Of a stretch of DNA of 64,000 nt, positions 1-7,383 are shown one piece after another. The notes beneath the pieces are model-generated. The model worked only from the letters and a program-made list of their open reading frames with translations. It did not search any database and was not told the DNA's origin. The position numbers were made by a program, and so were the translations under genes. Position 1 is the stretch's first letter. Each line of letters starts with the position of its first letter. The stretch covers positions 62,001-126,000 of the forward strand of contig NZ_AP012327.1 in the NCBI RefSeq assembly GCF_001042615.1, written 5' to 3'. The stretch is from Bifidobacterium catenulatum subsp. kashiwanohense JCM 15439 = DSM 21854 (lineage in GTDB: Bacteria > Actinomycetota > Actinomycetes > Actinomycetales > Bifidobacteriaceae).

Positions 1-702
1 GTCTTCGGCGTCGGCTGCATCGGCTGCGCTGACAGGGCCTCCGGCAGCGGCACTAGGGCTGCCTGAAACGCCGTCAACATGCCGTTGTGCCACAAACGCC
101 GCCGCCGACAAATCGCCCGTCACCGCATCGTGAATAGCGTCGGCAATGCGTGCGCGGCTTTCCAACTCCCGCAACCGATTCTTGTTTTGCGCCGCTTCAA
201 AACGCTTCCGCGTCGTTTTCTCGCTCCAACTCAACGCCCTGCCGAGCAGCAGCACCATGGCATACATGCTGATCATGGAGACAGGGTTAGTGCCTGGGCC
301 AGGAGGCGAAATCAGCAGGATAGTAGCAATGTAATATGTGAACAGCGCTGTCGCGATAATGACATTGGTACTGTACGCAAGCATGCCATAAGCGTAGAGA
401 TGCGTGGGAAGAGAATTACCCGAACTTGCGTAAGAGGTAAACAGATCGCCAGCGTAGACAATCACAATAATCGCCACCGACATGCTTTTTGGAAACAATG
501 GAGATACCACGAGCGCTGCAACCAGCATCGCAATCCAAACCACGCCAGATATGTCGGTAGGCGGTTCGTAACAAACGCCATATACGGTCCATATGAGCAC
601 GATCAACATGATGGTAAAACGGATTGGATGCCACAAATTCGGATGCAACGTGCGCACACGATTCCGCCACGCAATGTACTGAGCTGCAGGTTTAGAACGC
701 AT
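1..702 (-). CDS. Sensor histidine kinase, N-terminal part (runs off the window)
   Basis: Membrane sensor kinase of a two-component system, cut by the left edge after 234 codons. Reading the minus strand from the ATG at 702 gives about five hydrophobic segments (roughly residues 28-45, 52-70, 74-90, 103-130 and 142-155), a basic coiled-coil-like linker, and an H-box in which His191 lies in IHDAVTGDLS, as in HisKA_3 kinases. The ATP-binding domain must lie outside the window. The start overlaps the end of the response-regulator gene by 11 bp and has a GGTGAGG ribosome-binding site, so the two are translationally coupled. The H-box closely resembles that of the second kinase at 5.1 kb (HD.VTG.LS..AF.AQ in both). 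The signal is unknown; the secreted peptide encoded at the head of the operon is a candidate by context only. Confidence 0.85.
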   Translation of the reverse strand, partial: MRSKPAAQYIAWRNRVRTLHPNLWHPIRFTIMLIVLIWTVYGVCYEPPTDISGVVWIAMLVAALVVSPLFPKSMSVAIIVIVYAGDLFTSYASSGNSLPTHLYAYGMLAYSTNVIIATALFTYYIATILLISPPGPGTNPVSMISMYAMVLLLGRALSWSEKTTRKRFEAAQNKNRLRELESRARIADAIHDAVTGDLSAAAFVAQRHVDGVSGSPSAAAGGPVSAADAADAED

Positions 703-1348
703 TGGACCTCACCCACAATGCCACTGCCTGACGCGAAGTCTTACAGTTGAGTTTCCTTAAAATACTTTGCATATGCTTGCGGATGGTGGCTTCGGAAATC
801 CCCAAACGCTCGGCAATCTCTCGATCAAGCATGCCCTCCGCGCACAAAGAAATAATCTGCTCCTCACGAACAGTGAGCGAAGGCGCAGTCTCGGCCTCCC
901 TGCTAATACGCAAATTAGCCAACGCAGGCGTCTCAAACCCCTCCATCACCTCGCCATTGCACATACACATAATAATCTGCGCCAACTGGTCGGCATTCTC
1001 CTTACCAACCAAACCCTGCGCACCAGCCTCCATCAGCTTGTCCCGATAACTTTTGATGGAAAAACTCGTCGCACCAAGAATCGGCATATGCTTGCCCATC
1101 AAACGCAACCGACGACAAGTAGCAGGCCCCTGCAAACCCTCCATCGACATATCAAGAATCAACAAACTGACATTGCTGTTCGCGTCCTGACAGCGTTCTA
1201 TCGCCTCATCGCCAGAAGTCGCAGTCCACACCACATATGCGGTCGGCACTTTGCAGGCAATGACGGCACTGAGCGAATCCAGCGCTCGCGGATCCTTGTC
1301 GACTAGCGCGATGCGATGAATCTTAGGATGCTTTTCCGACGTGGTCAT
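692..1348 (-). CDS. LuxR/NarL-type response regulator
   Basis: Cytoplasmic transcriptional response regulator of 218 residues. The N-terminal receiver domain has the acidic pair in ALVDKD, the phospho-acceptor Asp66 in LILDMS, the Thr/Ser switch in GATSF and a Lys in VGKEN. The C-terminal LuxR helix-turn-helix begins with LTVREEQIISL and contains EIAERLGISEATIRKHM. The ATG at 1348 is chosen because the receiver fold begins directly after it; longer in-frame extensions run into the preceding small gene. The stop codon of that small gene lies 7 bp upstream, and the kinase gene overlaps the end by 11 bp, so the order is peptide, regulator, kinase. The partner kinase is presumably the one encoded next to it. 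Confidence 0.9.
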   Translation of the reverse strand: MTTSEKHPKIHRIALVDKDPRALDSLSAVIACKVPTAYVVWTATSGDEAIERCQDANSNVSLLILDMSMEGLQGPATCRRLRLMGKHMPILGATSFSIKSYRDKLMEAGAQGLVGKENADQLAQIIMCMCNGEVMEGFETPALANLRISREAETAPSLTVREEQIISLCAEGMLDREIAERLGISEATIRKHMQSILRKLNCKTSRQAVALWVRSNAF

Positions 1349-1355
1349 TATGCGA

Positions 1356-1517
1356 TCACTTTCCTTTCCCACACAGCCATTGCAGCCATGTTGGGCAGTT
1401 GGGATTCGCGGCAGTGGAGATATCGTCGTTGCCGTTAACGGGAGTTGCTGCATACGCATATGCTGGTGTGCTGGTGAGAGACAACGTCACCACCATCAGC
1501 AGTGAAACACATTTCAT
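1356..1517 (-). CDS. Small secreted peptide (53 aa) heading the two-component operon
   Basis: Short gene ending 7 bp before the response regulator. The product begins MKCVSLLMVVTLSL, a Sec signal peptide with a hydrophobic core, and has an AYAYA|A type cleavage site near residue 23. The predicted mature peptide of about 30 residues is polar at first and ends in a Cys-Pro-Thr-Trp-Leu-Gln-Trp-Leu-Cys loop followed by Gly-Lys-Gly-Lys. Two cysteines seven residues apart could form a disulfide ring. I do not recognise the family. Its position suggests a signal peptide for, or a target of, the downstream system. The ribosome-binding site is weak (GGAAG lies too close to the ATG), so an in-frame upstream start cannot be excluded. 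Confidence 0.6.
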   Translation of the reverse strand: MKCVSLLMVVTLSLTSTPAYAYAATPVNGNDDISTAANPNCPTWLQWLCGKGK

Positions 1518-1647
1518 GCTTCCATAGTATGCGAGAGTGACGCGCGGGGGCGGCGATACAGTCGTGACGCACTGTTGATACATCGTTATACAGCGCACAT
1601 GCTTGTGCTTAGTTTTGTCTTGGCTTTGTTCGCCTAAGATGGAATTC

Positions 1648-2718
1648 ATGACTATCACGCTCATCGATGAGGCGCGCTACGACGCCGAAATGGACGAAAC
1701 GGTACTGCCTGCGCTGCGTAACTGCATGACGGAAGGTTGGATGGAACCCACCACCATTGATTGGGACGGCAATATGCTGCCTAAGCTGAAGCATCCTGGA
1801 CGGTTGCATTACTACTGCTACGACGCGCACAAATTCGACGCATTACGTGAAGACGGCGCATCGGGCGTATTCCGCGGTGCGGTGGTGATCTCGCACGGAT
1901 TCACCGAATTCGGACGCAAATACAGCGAAATGGTGTGGTACTTCCTACTGGCCGGCTATTCCGTATGCGTGTTCGAACATCGCGGACATGGCCATTCCAC
2001 GCACGACATGAGCAACCCGAGCCTGGTATGGATCGACGATTGGCGCCGGTATGTGGCCGATTTCGCCACGTTCGCGCAGACCGTGGGTCGCGAAGTGGCT
2101 GGAGATGGTCCAATGTACTTGTACTGCCATTCCATGGGCGGTGGCATCGGTGCGGCCGTGTTGGAACGCTACCCGTCGTTGTTCGACAAAGCGGTACTGT
2201 CCACGCCGATGATCGCGCCGGTGGTCGGCATGCCAACGTGGATTGCACGCATTGTGGTCGGTGTGATCTGCGGGCTTGGTTTCGGCAAATCGCGCGTGTT
2301 CGGCCATACCGATTTCGACGGAAACCTCAATCCCGACGATTACAAGGGAGCCTCCGAAGCACGCATCCGCTGGTTCCACAAACAGCGCTTGACAGACAAG
2401 TCATGCCAGACCAATGCTGCCACTTTCGATTGGGCAAACCAGGCGATGGCGCTTTCCCGAGCCGTGCTCAAACCCGACATGTGCGGAGCCATCGAAGCCC
2501 CGGTATTGCTATTCCAAGCCGGCCGCGACGTGTGGGTGCTCAACGGACCACAAGATGACTTCGTTGAACGTGTGCGAGAAGGTGGCGGTTCCATCGAAAA
2601 AGTGCGGTACAGCCAGTCATTGCACGAAATTTTCTCCATGCCGAATGCCGTGCTCGAATCATATCTTGACAAAATCCTCGTTTTTTTGGCGGCACCGAAC
2701 GCAAGTTTGGCGGAATAA
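1648..2718 (+). CDS. Alpha/beta hydrolase, lysophospholipase/monoacylglycerol lipase type
   Basis: Predicted cytoplasmic serine hydrolase of about 356 residues, resembling PldB/monoglyceride-lipase proteins (Hydrolase_4). Visible features are the oxyanion-loop motif VISHGFTEFGRKY, the HRGHGHS motif typical of this family, a nucleophile elbow CHSMGG (Ser near residue 160; the usual first residue is Gly, here Cys), an acidic residue in FQAGRDVWV and a C-terminal His in SLHEIFSMPN. Together they complete a Ser-Asp-His triad. The ATG at 1648 or the in-frame ATG at 1639 could be the start. The natural substrate is unknown; short-chain acylglycerols or lysophospholipids are inferred from the family. 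Confidence 0.85.
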   Translation: MTITLIDEARYDAEMDETVLPALRNCMTEGWMEPTTIDWDGNMLPKLKHPGRLHYYCYDAHKFDALREDGASGVFRGAVVISHGFTEFGRKYSEMVWYFLLAGYSVCVFEHRGHGHSTHDMSNPSLVWIDDWRRYVADFATFAQTVGREVAGDGPMYLYCHSMGGGIGAAVLERYPSLFDKAVLSTPMIAPVVGMPTWIARIVVGVICGLGFGKSRVFGHTDFDGNLNPDDYKGASEARIRWFHKQRLTDKSCQTNAATFDWANQAMALSRAVLKPDMCGAIEAPVLLFQAGRDVWVLNGPQDDFVERVREGGGSIEKVRYSQSLHEIFSMPNAVLESYLDKILVFLAAPNASLAE

Positions 2719-2814
2719 ATCTGTTTTGCATAACTGACGTTTAGTATGCGCACCGTGTGCGTTACAATCGCCGTGAATTTGCCGTGAAAGCCGTGGAGAG
2801 AGCGAGGATAGGCC

Positions 2815-3798
2815 GTGGCAAAGCAAACGTCGGGACAGACGTCGCAATCGCAGAAAACTTCCGAATCGCAAAAAAACGCGAAAAAAACCGCGAAAAAAAC
2901 GGAACATGTGCTGGAGCAGACGCCGAAAAGTCTGCTCATCGGCACTGGCATGACACTGCTGGGCGGTGCCATGTGGGGCATGAACAGCACCGTGGCCAAA
3001 CTGCTGATGCGTGACTACCAGCTGGATCCGATCTGGCTTTCCTGCGTACGCGCGCTATTCGCCAGCCTGATCTTCCTGGTCGGATCGGCCATCACCACAC
3101 CGCAGAAACTCGCCGGAGCGGTCAAAGACGTCAAATCGTATCCGAAATATTTGGTCACCACACTGATCTGCGTGCTTCTGGTGCAGGTCTCCTACCTGAT
3201 GACCATCGACTGGACGAACTCCGGAACCGCCACCGTATTGCAGACGCTCAACCTGATCTTCGTGCTCGCCTGGGTATGCCTGCGCGGCAAACGACTGCCC
3301 CTCAAGCGTGAATTGGTCGGCGTACTCCTGGCATTCGCAGGCACGTTCCTCATCGCCACCGGCGGCAACTTCACCTCGCTGTCGTTGCCATGGCAGGGGC
3401 TCGCATGGGGACTGATCGACGCGGTGAGCACCGCGGCCATGTCCATCCTGCCGGTCATGCTCATGCTCAAATGGGGCAACATGACCATCAACGGCATCAC
3501 ATTCCTCATGTCCGGACTCATCCTATGCCCGTTCGCGCAACCGTGGGTGAACATTCCCGCACTGGACGCGCGAGGCATGCTCCTGCTGCTCTACACCATC
3601 GTATGCGGCACGTTCCTCGCGTTCTGGCTCTACATGGCAGGCGTGATGCGCGTTGGCGCAGTGCGTGCCACCATGCTCGGCACCAGCGAACCGGTCATGG
3701 CCACCATCACCGCAGTGGCATGGGCCGGCGAAACGTTCACCTTCACCGACCTGACCGGCTTCGCCATGATCATCATTATGGTCTTCCTCGTGCGCTAA
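2815..3798 (+). CDS. EamA/DMT-family permease
   Basis: Drug/metabolite transporter of 327 residues. An unusual N-terminal tail of about 40 residues rich in Lys, Gln, Ser and Thr is followed by ten predicted membrane helices arranged as two EamA repeats (the first starts LIGTGMTLLGGAMWGMNSTVAKL, the second LAWGLIDAVSTAAMSIL). The family exports or imports small metabolites, often amino acids or nucleosides; the substrate cannot be read from sequence. Translation starts with GTG at 2815 behind a GAGGATA site. The gene follows the hydrolase by about 100 bp on the same strand. Three copies of the dispersed palindrome begin 17 bp after its stop codon. Confidence 0.85.
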   Translation: MAKQTSGQTSQSQKTSESQKNAKKTAKKTEHVLEQTPKSLLIGTGMTLLGGAMWGMNSTVAKLLMRDYQLDPIWLSCVRALFASLIFLVGSAITTPQKLAGAVKDVKSYPKYLVTTLICVLLVQVSYLMTIDWTNSGTATVLQTLNLIFVLAWVCLRGKRLPLKRELVGVLLAFAGTFLIATGGNFTSLSLPWQGLAWGLIDAVSTAAMSILPVMLMLKWGNMTINGITFLMSGLILCPFAQPWVNIPALDARGMLLLLYTIVCGTFLAFWLYMAGVMRVGAVRATMLGTSEPVMATITAVAWAGETFTFTDLTGFAMIIIMVFLVR

Positions 3799-3812
3799 CC
3801 ATTCTTCACAAA

Positions 3813-3939
3813 CTGTCCGATTCTGCAGAATCGGACAGCCAGAACGTAAAACCCATACCTTAATTGTCCGATTCACCAGAAACGGACAACTAAACGGGTA
3901 AAACTGCGCCACAGTTGTCCGTTTCTCCCGAATCGGACA
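3813..3939. repeat. Triple array of the dispersed 22-bp palindrome (51-bp period)
   Basis: Three copies at 3815-3836, 3866-3887 and 3917-3938, spaced exactly 51 bp apart. The first is perfect (arms GTCCGATTC and GAATCGGAC around TGCA, extendable by CT/AG). The second has A opposite A and the third T opposite T at position 6 of the arms. The two 29-bp spacers resemble each other (both contain GTAAAA). The array lies directly behind the EamA gene and next to decayed gene fragments. Confidence 0.9.
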
Positions 3940-3945
3940 CTTATG

Positions 3946-4071
3946 GTGCGCACGTCCGACCCCGATAAGGCGCACGTCGGTGCCGGCGAGCACGTCGGCC
4001 AGATGCTTGGCAGTGTTCGGGATCGCCGACAGAGTCTCTTCGGTCCAAGCGCCGACCGCGTTCACGACCAC
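3946..4071 (-). pseudogene. Fragment of an NAD(P)-binding SDR-like oxidoreductase
   Basis: Minus-strand reading gives about 42 residues, beginning VVNAVGAWTEETLS and containing AKHLADVLAGTDVRLIGVG, which resemble the N-terminal part of NAD(P)H-binding SDR/YwnB-like proteins (residues after the first Rossmann strand). It has no proper N-terminus and continues into the palindrome array, so it is a remnant. It abuts, head to head, the HxlR-like fragment. Divergent HxlR regulator and oxidoreductase gene pairs are common, so this probably was one such pair before deletion. Confidence 0.55.
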
Positions 4072-4206
4072 GTCGAATACTCGTTGACCGAAGTCGGCGA
4101 ACGCTTACGTCCGATCATCGAGGCGATGAAGACATGGGGGGAACCATTACCGAGACGAACACGAGTCCTGATTTTTCCAGTCACTGGAGGCGTCGTGAGC
4201 TGCTGA
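4072..4206 (+). pseudogene. Fragment of an HxlR-family transcriptional regulator (C-terminal part)
   Basis: The reading frame gives VEYSLTEVGERLRPIIEAM followed by KTWGE, the conserved wing and C-terminal helix of HxlR/PadR-like winged-helix regulators. No recognition helix or start codon is present upstream, and the frame appears shifted in the G-run at 4136-4140, after which another frame continues. A remnant of a regulator that controlled the neighbouring oxidoreductase fragment is the simplest reading. Confidence 0.55.
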
Positions 4207-4228
4207 GCCTTACTGCCGCTTGGGAAAC

Positions 4229-4260
4229 GAAAAGGCCGGAACCTTTCGGCTCCGGCCTTT
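4229..4260 (-). terminator. Rho-independent terminator behind tRNA-Leu
   Basis: On the minus strand, AAAGGCCGGA pairs with TCCGGCCTTT and is followed by TTTTCG. It lies 6 bp beyond the 3' end of the tRNA. Confidence 0.75.
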
Positions 4261-4265
4261 CATCA

Positions 4266-4351
4266 TGGTGCGAGCGGGGGGAGTTGAACCCCCACGAGCA
4301 TACACTCACTGCCACCTGAAGACAGCGCGTCTACCATTCCGCCACGCTCGC
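4266..4351 (-). tRNA. tRNA-Leu (anticodon CAG)
   Basis: An 86-nt class II tRNA on the minus strand. The acceptor arms GCGAGCG and CGCTCGC pair, discriminator A is followed by an encoded CCA. The anticodon stem CTGTC/GGCAG encloses the loop TTCAGGT with anticodon CAG. The T arm has GGGGGTTCAACTCCCCC, and a long variable arm typical of tRNA-Leu is present. Confidence 0.95.
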
Positions 4352-4400
4352 AGACAGTCGACTAATCTACACCACAACCCACGCAACCTCAAATCGGCGT

Positions 4401-4534
4401 GTCGCGCCGCCATTTTCCGTAGGAAAATTCAAGCGGCGCGACGCGAGGAGGGAGGAAGCTCTGGGAGCTTCCGTACGACGGAGCCATCCTTAAATTCCGC
4501 CATTTTTCGTAGGGAAATTCAAGCGGCGCGACGC
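4401..4534. repeat. Two 38-bp near-identical hairpin-forming repeats
   Basis: Copies at 4407-4444 and 4497-4534, 90 bp apart, differ at two positions. The first copy is enclosed by inverted arms GTCGCGCCGC and GCGGCGCGAC and has an inner dyad ATTTTCC/GGAAAAT. Between the copies lies another dyad (GGAAGCTC/GAGCTTCC). Together with the palindrome at 4540 this is a dense cluster of foldback sequences between tRNA-Leu and a small gene. Function unknown. Confidence 0.75.
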
Positions 4535-4539
4535 AGCTC

Positions 4540-4561
4540 GTCCGATTCTGGAGAATCGGAC
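4540..4561. repeat. Dispersed palindrome, single copy
   Basis: Perfect-arm copy (GTCCGATTC and GAATCGGAC, centre TGGA). It lies 39 bp beyond the stop codon of the minus-strand gene at 4601-4849. Confidence 0.9.
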
Positions 4562-4600
4562 AAATAGACATGCGAATACGCGGCTGTGAACGGGCGTGAA

Positions 4601-4849
4601 TCAAGGCAGCATCAAATCGGTGCCGCCGAGAAAACGATAGCCGCCGTCATCCAGCAATCGGGTTTTCGCAAAATGTAAACCCAGGAGCGTGGCTTGCACC
4701 TCGTCGATGCCGTAAATGACATGCTCCCAGACGGTCTGTCCAGAAGCGTCTTCCAGACGAACGTTTACACTCCAGGTGTCCTCGTCGATTTGCGGTTCGG
4801 AAACCGACAACACCCGATCTCCACCCTCGTATTGGAATTGTCGCTGCAT
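4601..4849 (-). CDS. Small hypothetical protein (82 aa)
   Basis: Plausible small cytoplasmic protein without signal peptide or membrane segment. It starts with ATG at 4849 behind a GGGAG site. Its composition is protein-like (acidic, alternating hydrophobic residues in SVSEPQIDEDTWSVNVRLED), suggesting a beta-rich fold, and it ends in LGGTDLMLP. It stands alone between repeats and the divergent two-component region. I do not recognise the family with confidence. Confidence 0.6.
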   Translation of the reverse strand: MQRQFQYEGGDRVLSVSEPQIDEDTWSVNVRLEDASGQTVWEHVIYGIDEVQATLLGLHFAKTRLLDDGGYRFLGGTDLMLP

Positions 4850-4950
4850 GCTCGTCTCCCATCAAATGCGCGTATCTTCGATTGCGGGTTGTTCGCTCTT
4901 CGGGTCGGAAGATAGTGTTTGGCTATTTGTCGCATTGGAACTTTTCCCCG

Positions 4951-5178
4951 CTAGGCAGGCGGCATAGGCTGCGGCTGCCCCGGCCCAGCATACTGCGGCC
5001 GCAGCACCGTGTAGGCGTTTGCATTTTTAGTGGGGAATATTCCGGAAGCCCCCGCCTCTGCCGGGTAAGCATATTGTTTGTCGGCTGTGGGCTGGACGGA
5101 GAGGCTATGTGCTTCGTGTTCGATTGCTGCGCTGTTCGGCACCTCATCCATGCTGGGAAGCGAAGCTTCATCTGCCAT
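4951..5178 (-). CDS. Possible truncated protein (75 aa) overlapping the kinase start
   Basis: An open frame with coding-like codon use (many G-first codons) whose product is acidic at first and then rich in Ala, Pro, Gln and Tyr, ending QYAGPGQPQPMPPA. Such Pro/Gln-rich stretches are typical of cytoplasmic N-terminal tails of bifidobacterial membrane proteins, so this may be the 5' remnant of a longer gene stopped by the TAG at 4951. No ribosome-binding site is visible before the ATG. It overlaps the GTG start of the plus-strand kinase by 70 bp, so either this frame or that start is wrong. Confidence 0.25.
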   Translation of the reverse strand: MADEASLPSMDEVPNSAAIEHEAHSLSVQPTADKQYAYPAEAGASGIFPTKNANAYTVLRPQYAGPGQPQPMPPA

Positions 5179-6365
5179 TGCTGGTTGTAGCGATGGCTGC
5201 AGGATGGCTCTATTCTCGTGATGGAAACGGATTCTATGCGTGTGTCAGCGCGTTTTTTGCTGTTTCCTATACTGTGTATTTCATCGTCAATCGAGGCGTG
5301 TACATCGTGCGCCTGTTCCGTGGGGAAAATATTTTCGGTAAACGGCGTGTGAGATGCATGAAATACCGTGGCACGATACATTCGTCGGTTGCGGGCGGGC
5401 TGGCAAAAGCCTTGGAAAAATTCGTTGATAACGATACGCTGTATGCGTATATCGGCGGATATGGTGTTCCGTTGCTGGGCACTGCGACAATGATTGCTTA
5501 TGACGCGTCGCACTGGTTATGGTTGGCATTAGTCGGGGGAGTCTTGTGCGTTGTATATGCGCTGTATTGGCTGATATATGCATTTGTTGCCGCGCATCGG
5601 GCGCTTATCGCAGTGCTTGCGGATCGCGATAGGAGATTGGAACAGGCGGGTTATCGCATGACGGTTATGCGCCGAGATGCAAAATTGGCCAGCAGGACGC
5701 ATGATACGGTTACCGGTGGTCTGTCGTATATTGCCTTTATTGCGCAGCAGCAGCTGGAGGGTAAAACCTTATCGGACGAGGAACGGGTTGCGTGGAAACA
5801 TATCGATGATGCGGCTCAACGTACGATGGACAATGTTCATGAAGTTATTGATATTCTTGGACGAGATATCGACCCCGCAAATCCCGTTGGCGGCGAAGGG
5901 TTTGATTGCGAATCGCAAGAAATACAGATGCCAGATGTTTCTTCATTGGAGAGAATTATTCGCGAGCATTGTGATGAGGGGGATTCTCGGCTTAAGACGC
6001 TCGGGTTTGTTGGAACAAGTGAGATTCAGCTGGATGTTGCGGATGCTGATGATACTGGTGAAAGTGTTTGTGCGGATCTGATTGATGAGTGTACAAGTCT
6101 GATTGATGAGTTATACACCAATATTTCTTGTCACGCTGATACGAGTCAGCCATACGCTGTTTTTGTCAGTCGCGAGAACAGATGCCTCCGCATCACGCAG
6201 GTAAACGCTATAGCGTGCCCGCACGATGCACAGAGCGGCTATAAGAAGAAGGTTTCAGGAAGGGGACTTGCGTTTCATCGGAGGATGCTTGACGCGATGA
6301 GCGGGTCGATTACTACTTGTGAAGAGGGTGATACTTGGACGCTGCATGTGGTCATACCGTTGTGA
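5109..6365 (+). CDS. Sensor histidine kinase of the second two-component system
   Basis: Membrane kinase of up to 418 residues. Hydrophobic segments lie near residues 20-36, 42-60, 115-130 and 137-165. The H-box has His198 in RTHDTVTGGLS and resembles that of the kinase at the left window edge. A degenerate ATPase domain contains ELYTNISCHA (N-box) and GRGLAFH (G-box). GTG at 5109 has a good GGAGAGG site, but the first 20 residues are Cys-rich and unconvincing and overlap an opposing frame, so the ATG at 5193 is an alternative. The response regulator follows 85 bp downstream. Codon use is AT-richer than in the neighbouring genes, which may indicate different ancestry. Confidence 0.8.
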   Translation: MLRVRLLRCSAPHPCWEAKLHLPLLVVAMAAGWLYSRDGNGFYACVSAFFAVSYTVYFIVNRGVYIVRLFRGENIFGKRRVRCMKYRGTIHSSVAGGLAKALEKFVDNDTLYAYIGGYGVPLLGTATMIAYDASHWLWLALVGGVLCVVYALYWLIYAFVAAHRALIAVLADRDRRLEQAGYRMTVMRRDAKLASRTHDTVTGGLSYIAFIAQQQLEGKTLSDEERVAWKHIDDAAQRTMDNVHEVIDILGRDIDPANPVGGEGFDCESQEIQMPDVSSLERIIREHCDEGDSRLKTLGFVGTSEIQLDVADADDTGESVCADLIDECTSLIDELYTNISCHADTSQPYAVFVSRENRCLRITQVNAIACPHDAQSGYKKKVSGRGLAFHRRMLDAMSGSITTCEEGDTWTLHVVIPL

Positions 6366-6450
6366 AAACAATAGGTTTTGGTGTAGATATTTGATAATTA
6401 TTCATGCTGAAGCTTTATAAAATATCGCAAGTAATTTGGTGGTTAATGTA

Positions 6451-7167
6451 ATGGAAACTAATGTGGAAAGAATTGACAAATCAGTTGAACATATAGGAAT
6501 AGTCGACAATGATGTGTTGACGTTGGGTGCGTTGTCTAGCTATTTGACTCAACAATTTGGAGACAAGAAAATTTTATGGCGATGCACGCTTGGTAAAAAA
6601 GCTGCGGAATTATGTAGTAATTCGCAAACACGTCCCCAGATATTACTCATGGATATGTCATTATCTGATGCCGATGGCGTGCAGATTTGCCAGGAGATTC
6701 GGCGTACTGTTAACGATATGCCGATTTTGGCGATTACTTCTTTTCTGCTGCGCCGATATGCTGCTGCGGTGGCTCGGGCTGGAGTGCAAGGCATTGTCGC
6801 GAAACGAAATTTGCGCACTATTGCCGCTGCTCTCGAATGCGTTGTATCTGGACACGTTTATCTGCCGGATGAGTTAGCGGAAACCATGCCGGATCTGCAT
6901 TTTGAGTTGCCAGTACAGGCGCATCGTAGGATCGTCGCAGAGACTCTTGGCGGGCAGGCCGTGAAACCAGTTTTGTCTGATCGGGAAACGGCGATTATAG
7001 CCAGGTATGCGCGAGGGCAGACCACACTTCAAGTGGGGGAGTGCTTAGGATTATCGGAGAACACTGTCAAGACTTATACCAAGCGTGCCATGGCGAAGCT
7101 TGGGGCGAAAACGCGAGGTCAGGCAATAGCCCTCTGGCTGATGCAAACCATGATGCATGGTGTGTGA
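6451..7167 (+). CDS. LuxR/NarL-type response regulator of the second system
   Basis: Response regulator of 238 residues. The receiver domain has the acidic pair in IGIVDND, the phospho-acceptor Asp68 in LLMDMS, and AITSF and VAKRN as switch and Lys motifs. The LuxR domain starts LSDRETAII and has LGLSENTVKTYTKRAM as helix-turn-helix. Start at the ATG 6451 is preferred; an in-frame GTG lies at 6436. It forms an operon with the kinase upstream. The DMS motif and overall plan match the regulator at 692-1348, so the two systems are paralogous. The 5' part of the gene is AT-rich compared with the rest of the window. Confidence 0.88.
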   Translation: METNVERIDKSVEHIGIVDNDVLTLGALSSYLTQQFGDKKILWRCTLGKKAAELCSNSQTRPQILLMDMSLSDADGVQICQEIRRTVNDMPILAITSFLLRRYAAAVARAGVQGIVAKRNLRTIAAALECVVSGHVYLPDELAETMPDLHFELPVQAHRRIVAETLGGQAVKPVLSDRETAIIARYARGQTTLQVGECLGLSENTVKTYTKRAMAKLGAKTRGQAIALWLMQTMMHGV

Positions 7168-7207
7168 TTTAGGCAGCTTTTATCTCTGATAAACGTATAT
7201 GTGCTGT

Positions 7208-7229
7208 GTCCGATTCTAGAGAAACGGAC
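7208..7229. repeat. Dispersed palindrome, single copy
   Basis: Copy with an A/A mismatch at arm position 6 (right arm GAAACGGAC). It lies 41 bp after the stop of the response regulator. Confidence 0.9.
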
Positions 7230-7291
7230 ACATGGGGTGGTGGATGGGAACGAGACGGCTGGGCGTACGCGTGACACGCGTGACACGCACG

Positions 7292-7325
7292 AAAAAAGAC
7301 GCCGACGGGTTTGTTCGTCGGCGCC
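7292..7325 (-). terminator. Rho-independent terminator of tgt
   Basis: On the minus strand GGCGCCGACG pairs with CGTCGGCGTC around AACAAACC and is followed by a run of six T. It lies about 60 bp beyond the tgt stop codon. Confidence 0.85.
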
Positions 7326-7383
7326 TTGGAATGCGGAAGTGTGGTTCAGCATTCATTTGGGCGGAAAGCCCACGTGAAATGCA

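Noticed and set aside
1603..1647. Upstream start for the lipase-like gene at 1603
   Set aside because: The extra residues are Cys/Trp-rich, unlike the family N-terminus, and no ribosome-binding site precedes that codon.
3815..3938. Three regularly spaced palindromic repeats, superficially like a short CRISPR array
   Set aside because: Spacers resemble each other, the same unit occurs as singles and inside protein genes, and no cas gene is in the window.
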